Assembly: GCA_009785015.1 (NCBI GenBank)
Contig: WQXD01000135.1
Span: 1 to 9,241, forward strand
Source of the DNA: Oscillospiraceae bacterium
Lineage (GTDB): Bacteria; Bacillota_A; Clostridia; Oscillospirales; WRJC01
Length of the DNA: 9,241 bases
Direction of reading: 5' to 3'
The first letter of the stretch is position 1. Each line of letters begins with the position of its first letter. Both the position numbers and the translations under genes were made by a program. Shown here piece by piece: positions 5,678-9,241 of this stretch. A model generated the notes under the pieces. The model was not told the origin of the DNA and searched no databases. It saw only the letters and a program-made list of their open reading frames with translations.

Positions 5678-6682
5678 GTGCATGGCAAAACGCTTTTGTT
5701 GATCGGCAGCAGCCGACCCCTCATGGATTTTACAAAAAAACGGCTTGAACGCGCGGGGTATTTTGTATGCTGCGCGGGGGGGCTGGTTGAGGCGAGAAAA
5801 GAATGCGGCGACAGGAAACCCGACGGGATTTTGGTGGAAAGCGAGCTTCCGGACGGAAAGGGGTTTGATTTCTGCCGGGAAGTGCGCAATGAATGCGCCG
5901 TGCCGATAATGTTTTTGTCCCACGACAAAAACGACGAATTACAGGCATTGCGGGCGGGAGCAAACGATTTTTTGAAAAAACCGTGCGATTATGAAATTTT
6001 ATTGGCCCGGATCGATGTGATGCTGAAAGAACGCCCGAAAGGCGGCGTTCTTTTTCCGGATGATTTCGGCGATAAGCCGCAAACAGGGGACGATACGATG
6101 ACGCCCGCCGCCGAAACCGCGGCCGGCGAAGAGGAAACGGCCGAACCGGAGCCCGATGAGCCTGACGAAAGCGCAAAAAGAAATGCGCGGCACTTCATCA
6201 GACGCTTGTACGCGTTCGCCGCGGCTTGTTTTGTGATGATGATCGGCGCGGCCGGGGTGTTTTTGATGACAAGCAAACCGCCGGAAGAATTTTTGATAGA
6301 AGACGAAGGAGTGCCGCTGGCGGAAGCGCCTGTCCGGGGGACAAAGCATCTCCACGAACTGACGATAACGATGATGGGAATAAAGATACCGAAATTCGGC
6401 GATATAACGATTCCGTCCGATTCGGCAAATGTATATATATTTTTGCCCAACCCGGAGGACAACTCGTGTCTTTTGGGCTATGAAATATTTTTGGAGGATA
6501 CGGACGAGACGATATATTTGTCGGAAATGATAGCGCCGGGCGAATGCGAGGAAAACCTGACGCTCGCGCGGGGGTTGGCAAAAGGCGAATACGGCGCCGT
6601 CATAAAAGCGGTCGCCTACGCCTCCAAGGACCTCGCGGTGGTGGAAGAGCTGGAAATACCCCTGCGCATAACGGCAAACTGA
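5678..6682 (+). CDS. Membrane-anchored pseudo-receiver with extracytoplasmic domain
   Basis: This 334-residue protein has an unusual domain order. Residues 4-117 align with a response-regulator receiver (LPDG at 57-60, KP at 101-102, similar to the regulator encoded upstream). However, the acidic pair is replaced by G10-S11, the phospho-acceptor Asp by E54 and the Thr by S81; the Lys is kept (K101). It is therefore probably not phosphorylated, and Glu may mimic the active state. A Pro/acidic linker (about 122-166) is followed by basic residues (168-176) and one transmembrane helix (about 177-197). The remaining part, outside the membrane, has a beta-rich domain with IKIPKFGDITIP and FLPNPEDNS. 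It resembles, from memory, a domain seen in many Firmicutes surface proteins. The GTG start is preceded by a weak, purine-rich AAGGAAAGAGAG (5655-5666). The ATG at 5682 is out of frame. The 155-bp gap upstream has -10-like TATGAT (5605) and GATAAT (5613) but no clear -35 and no clear terminator. Function is unknown. Confidence 0.8.
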   Translation: MHGKTLLLIGSSRPLMDFTKKRLERAGYFVCCAGGLVEARKECGDRKPDGILVESELPDGKGFDFCREVRNECAVPIMFLSHDKNDELQALRAGANDFLKKPCDYEILLARIDVMLKERPKGGVLFPDDFGDKPQTGDDTMTPAAETAAGEEETAEPEPDEPDESAKRNARHFIRRLYAFAAACFVMMIGAAGVFLMTSKPPEEFLIEDEGVPLAEAPVRGTKHLHELTITMMGIKIPKFGDITIPSDSANVYIFLPNPEDNSCLLGYEIFLEDTDETIYLSEMIAPGECEENLTLARGLAKGEYGAVIKAVAYASKDLAVVEELEIPLRITAN

Positions 6683-6721
6683 CTTTGTTTTCTTAAAAAA
6701 TTATTGCGCTTTTGGAGTGTC

Positions 6722-6733
6722 GTAAAATTTTAC
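6722..6733. repeat. 12-base perfect palindrome upstream of the solute-binding protein promoter
   Basis: GTAAAATTTTAC is fully self-complementary and lies 10 bases before the -35 box, centred about 51 bases before the predicted start, where activators often bind. It is not followed by a T-run, so it does not look like a terminator. It does not match the CcpA cre consensus. Confidence 0.35.
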
Positions 6734-6743
6734 AAATTTACCA

Positions 6744-6772
6744 TTGAAGTTATTTCCGTAATATGCTATCAT
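6744..6772 (+). promoter_or_regulatory. Promoter with extended -10 for the solute-binding protein operon
   Basis: TTGAAG (6744-6749) is separated by 17 bases from TATCAT (6767-6772). A TGC directly before the -10 gives the extended TGn motif (6764-6766). Transcription would start near 6779, leaving a leader of about 50 bases. This marks 6830 onward as a transcription unit separate from the regulatory genes. Confidence 0.6.
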
Positions 6773-6829
6773 ATATTTCATGTATGTCATGATTATTTTG
6801 AGCGCGTATAAAGAAAGGAAACACGTAAA

Positions 6830-8296
6830 ATGGGCAGCATTAAAAAAGCAAGTATTATTTTTATGTTTGTTGGACTGCTTGCCGCCGCTTTGATATCATG
6901 CGGCGATAAAAGCGATGTAAAAGACAATGCGGATAAAGACGCTTCGATAACCGCCGCCGCCGATGAGGAAGAAATACCGGAACGCTACAGGATCAAGGAA
7001 AATCTGCCTGAAATAAAATTTGACGGGTATGAGTTTAAAGTTTTTGTGGAAGAGTACGGAACCCCTGATATAGAAGCGGACGAAGAAATCGGCGAAATTT
7101 TCCACGACACCATATATCGCCGCAACCGCATAATCGAAGACAGGTACGGCGTCGAATTCAAAACGATTTCCGAAATACAGACTTCTTATGCGGCCAAAAT
7201 CAAAAACGAAATTTTGTCGGGCAACGCTTTCTATGACCTCGCCTTGTGCCACGGGCGCGACGCCGCCAACCTGTCGCTGGGCAACCTGTGGGCCGACTGG
7301 AAACTGTTCACATATATAGACATGGAAAAACCCTGGTGGGACCAGGAACTGATCAGGTCGCTGTCCATCGGGGAAAAAGTATTTCTGATGTCCGGCGACT
7401 TCAACAATTATTCTTTTAAGATGACCAGCGCGCTGGTATTCAACAAAAACATGATGACGAGCTTCGGTATGTCATATCCGTATGAGCTCGTGAGAGAGGG
7501 CAAATGGACCTCCGCGGCGTTTCAGGGTTATCTTAAAGACGTCACGAGAGACCTAAACGGCGACGGCGTGATAGAATGGGCGACGGATCAATATGGTTTT
7601 GTCAGTTGGGAAGCCGATTCGCCGTATTCATTCTCGTTTGGATTCGGCAGCAAAATCGTGGTCAAAGATGAACAAAACATGCCTGTTTTGAGTATGGATA
7701 TTCCCCTTCATATAAAAATCGTCGAAGAGCTGTATGAGATATTCACCGTCAATCAATCGTTCGTATGCACGGGCGCGATGGGTTGGGGAAAAGATTATGA
7801 AGTCTTCACCGACGGCCGCGCGTTGTTTTTGGATATAAAGCTCGACCAGATCGTGACGATGCTGAAAGCGATGACCGACGATTTCGGGATTGTCCCGATT
7901 CCCAAGTTGGACGAAAGTCAAAAAGATTATCTTTCGTTTGTCAACTGCCATTCCACCTTGATGTGCCTGCCCGTGACAAACGGCGAATACGACCGGACGG
8001 GTATTATTTTGGAAGCGCTGGCGGCGGAGTCCTACCGCAAGGTGACGCCGGCGTATTACGACGTGGTGCTGCAAATCAAAACCACGCGCGACGAAGAATC
8101 CGCCGATATGCTCGATTATGTGACCCGCAACCGCATATGGGACATGGGGTATGTATATGACATCGGCGGCCTCACCGGGTATTCAAATCAGCTCATTTTG
8201 TCCAAAAGCACGAATTTCGCGTCATATTATGAAAAAAACGAATCCGCCGCGGTGAAAAGACTCGAGAAAATGATCAGTGAATTTACAAAAGATTAG
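6830..8296 (+). CDS. ABC-type extracellular solute-binding lipoprotein (sugar-type)
   Basis: This 488-residue protein is probably the substrate-capturing component of a carbohydrate ABC importer, tethered outside the cell. It begins with a basic stretch, a hydrophobic core and the lipobox LISC, giving lipidated C24, then an acidic flexible linker (about 25-55). The mature part matches the large clostridial family-1/8 solute-binding proteins: FDGYEFKVFV, a YRRNRIIEDRYGVEF block, YPYELVREGKWT, DFGIVPIPKLDESQ and many surface aromatic residues. A DLNGDGVIE loop (241-249) resembles a calcium-binding EF-hand loop, which is frequent in these proteins. AAAGGAA lies 9 bases before the ATG. No permease gene follows; instead a glycoside hydrolase gene starts 24 bases downstream, so the importer partners are either further on or elsewhere. 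The ligand is unknown; an oligosaccharide is inferred from context. Confidence 0.88.
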   Translation: MGSIKKASIIFMFVGLLAAALISCGDKSDVKDNADKDASITAAADEEEIPERYRIKENLPEIKFDGYEFKVFVEEYGTPDIEADEEIGEIFHDTIYRRNRIIEDRYGVEFKTISEIQTSYAAKIKNEILSGNAFYDLALCHGRDAANLSLGNLWADWKLFTYIDMEKPWWDQELIRSLSIGEKVFLMSGDFNNYSFKMTSALVFNKNMMTSFGMSYPYELVREGKWTSAAFQGYLKDVTRDLNGDGVIEWATDQYGFVSWEADSPYSFSFGFGSKIVVKDEQNMPVLSMDIPLHIKIVEELYEIFTVNQSFVCTGAMGWGKDYEVFTDGRALFLDIKLDQIVTMLKAMTDDFGIVPIPKLDESQKDYLSFVNCHSTLMCLPVTNGEYDRTGIILEALAAESYRKVTPAYYDVVLQIKTTRDEESADMLDYVTRNRIWDMGYVYDIGGLTGYSNQLILSKSTNFASYYEKNESAAVKRLEKMISEFTKD

Positions 8297-8320
8297 ATAG
8301 ATTAGAAAGTGGAGGTTTGT

Positions 8321-9241
8321 ATGCGTATAATCGACGAAAACAAATTCAAGTGTCCCGAGATGAAATACCGCGTAAACCCGATGGTTCATTACAGCTGGCC
8401 CGCAGACCGGCAGTTGTTCATGCAGGCGCTTAAAGATTATGGTTTCGGCGGGGTCGTGACAAATGTGAACACGCAGAACGGGTTTTGCGAAAATTCCGAA
8501 AATCTCGAGGATTTCAGAAAACTGACCGACCAGCTCGACTTCAACGGATTGTCATATTGGATATACGACGAAAACGGATACCCGAGCGGATACGCGGGAG
8601 GCGAAACGCTGAAAGGGCACCCGGAGCTCGAAGCGAAAGGCTTTTACATGGTGCGGCGCGTCGCCTATGAGCCCCGTTCGGTTTCATTTGCGATAGACGA
8701 CGAAACCGACAAGATCGTCTGGGCGGCGAAATATCCGATTCTGACTCCGCATATGCACGAGAGCTTTATCGACGAGGCCAATATGCAAAAAGTCCCCTTC
8801 ACCGAAACCGGGGTGAAATGCGAGCTCGGAGAAAAAGAGGCGTTGTTTATCTTCTGCGTCAAGCCGGCGTACGAGGGCAGTCACTGCGTCCACAATGTCT
8901 GCTCGTTTGCCCGTTATATCAATATCATGGAACCGAAAGCGGTCCGGCGTTTTATCGACTTGTGCTACGAGCCCGTCGCCGCGGCCATACCGGATGTATT
9001 CAGGCGGGCAAAAGGGGTATTCACCGACGAGCCCAGCCTGCAGGTCGAATATGTGCGCAATTACGAAACATGGAATTACGCCCTTGCGCCGTGGGCCGAG
9101 GGGTTGTTTGAAGAATTTGAAGCCGAATACGGATTTCCGATCTTTCCGTATCTGCCCTATCTGTTTGAGGGAAGGCCCGAAAACGCCTACCCAATCCGCG
9201 TGAAATTTTATAAGCTGGTCGGAAAGCTGATCGCCCGCGCC
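8321..9241 (+). CDS. Putative GH106-like glycoside hydrolase, N-terminal 307 residues (cut by window edge)
   Basis: An uninterrupted reading frame runs from this ATG to the last base, so the 3' end is missing. GGAGG (8311-8315) is 5 bases before the start. The protein looks like the TIM-barrel part of a large glycoside hydrolase related to the GH106 alpha-L-rhamnosidase group. It has a YGFGGVVTNV strand at about 43-52, the characteristic WIYDENGYPSGYAGG at 80-94, and FTDEPSL with D236-E237, the likely catalytic acidic position. No signal peptide or lipobox is seen, so it should act in the cytoplasm on imported material. It follows the solute-binding protein gene by 24 bases and is probably co-transcribed from the promoter at 6744. 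The exact family and substrate are uncertain because the C-terminal half is absent and the assignment rests on recognised motifs. Confidence 0.72.
   Translation, partial: MRIIDENKFKCPEMKYRVNPMVHYSWPADRQLFMQALKDYGFGGVVTNVNTQNGFCENSENLEDFRKLTDQLDFNGLSYWIYDENGYPSGYAGGETLKGHPELEAKGFYMVRRVAYEPRSVSFAIDDETDKIVWAAKYPILTPHMHESFIDEANMQKVPFTETGVKCELGEKEALFIFCVKPAYEGSHCVHNVCSFARYINIMEPKAVRRFIDLCYEPVAAAIPDVFRRAKGVFTDEPSLQVEYVRNYETWNYALAPWAEGLFEEFEAEYGFPIFPYLPYLFEGRPENAYPIRVKFYKLVGKLIARA

Noticed and set aside
6773..6795. CATG-TATGT-CATG symmetrical element just after the -10 of the solute-binding protein promoter
   Set aside because: The arms are only four bases and CATG is self-complementary, so chance is a sufficient explanation.

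Overview
The window looks like chromosomal DNA from an anaerobic, Gram-positive-type Clostridia bacterium, probably an uncultured gut, rumen or digester lineage. The evidence is an Rnf complex in the clostridial rnfC-rnfD order, strong AGGAGG-type ribosome binding sites, a lipoprotein solute-binding protein of the kind common in clostridial sugar loci, and Firmicutes-like protein sequences. This placement is inference; no rRNA or other marker gene is present. No tRNA, rRNA, CRISPR array, insertion sequence or phage gene was seen.

Layout. Minus strand, 1-1738: the start of an rnf operon (rnfC complete, rnfD cut by the window edge, joined by an ATGA overlap), which makes a membrane ferredoxin:NAD+ oxidoreductase. 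A 240-bp AT-rich divergent control region (1739-1978) follows. It holds a strong plus-strand promoter (TTGACA, 17 bp, TAAAAT), weaker minus-strand promoter candidates, a 10-bp-periodic TTTCAATATT repeat, and a hairpin that runs into the rpiB Shine-Dalgarno sequence. Plus strand, 1979-5522: a tight run of four genes, rpiB, a TRM11-like SAM methyltransferase, a six-helix membrane histidine kinase, and an OmpR/PhoB-type response regulator. Gaps are only 3-15 bp, so they may be one operon.

After a 155-bp gap, 5678-6682 encodes the most unusual protein here. It has an N-terminal receiver-like domain that has lost the acidic pocket and carries Glu in place of the phosphorylated Asp. An acidic linker, one transmembrane helix and an extracytoplasmic domain follow. 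It is a membrane-anchored pseudo-receiver next to a complete two-component pair.

From 6744 a separate promoter with an extended -10 drives a carbohydrate-locus pair: a substrate-binding lipoprotein (6830-8296) and, 24 bp on, the start of a cytoplasmic glycoside hydrolase with GH106-like motifs that runs off the window end. A plausible but unproven reading is that the lipoprotein captures a glycan fragment, unseen permeases import it, the hydrolase cleaves it inside the cell, and the adjacent kinase, regulator and pseudo-receiver sense the membrane or its surroundings. RpiB would route pentoses and Rnf would handle reducing equivalents, but these last two are housekeeping genes and may simply be neighbours.
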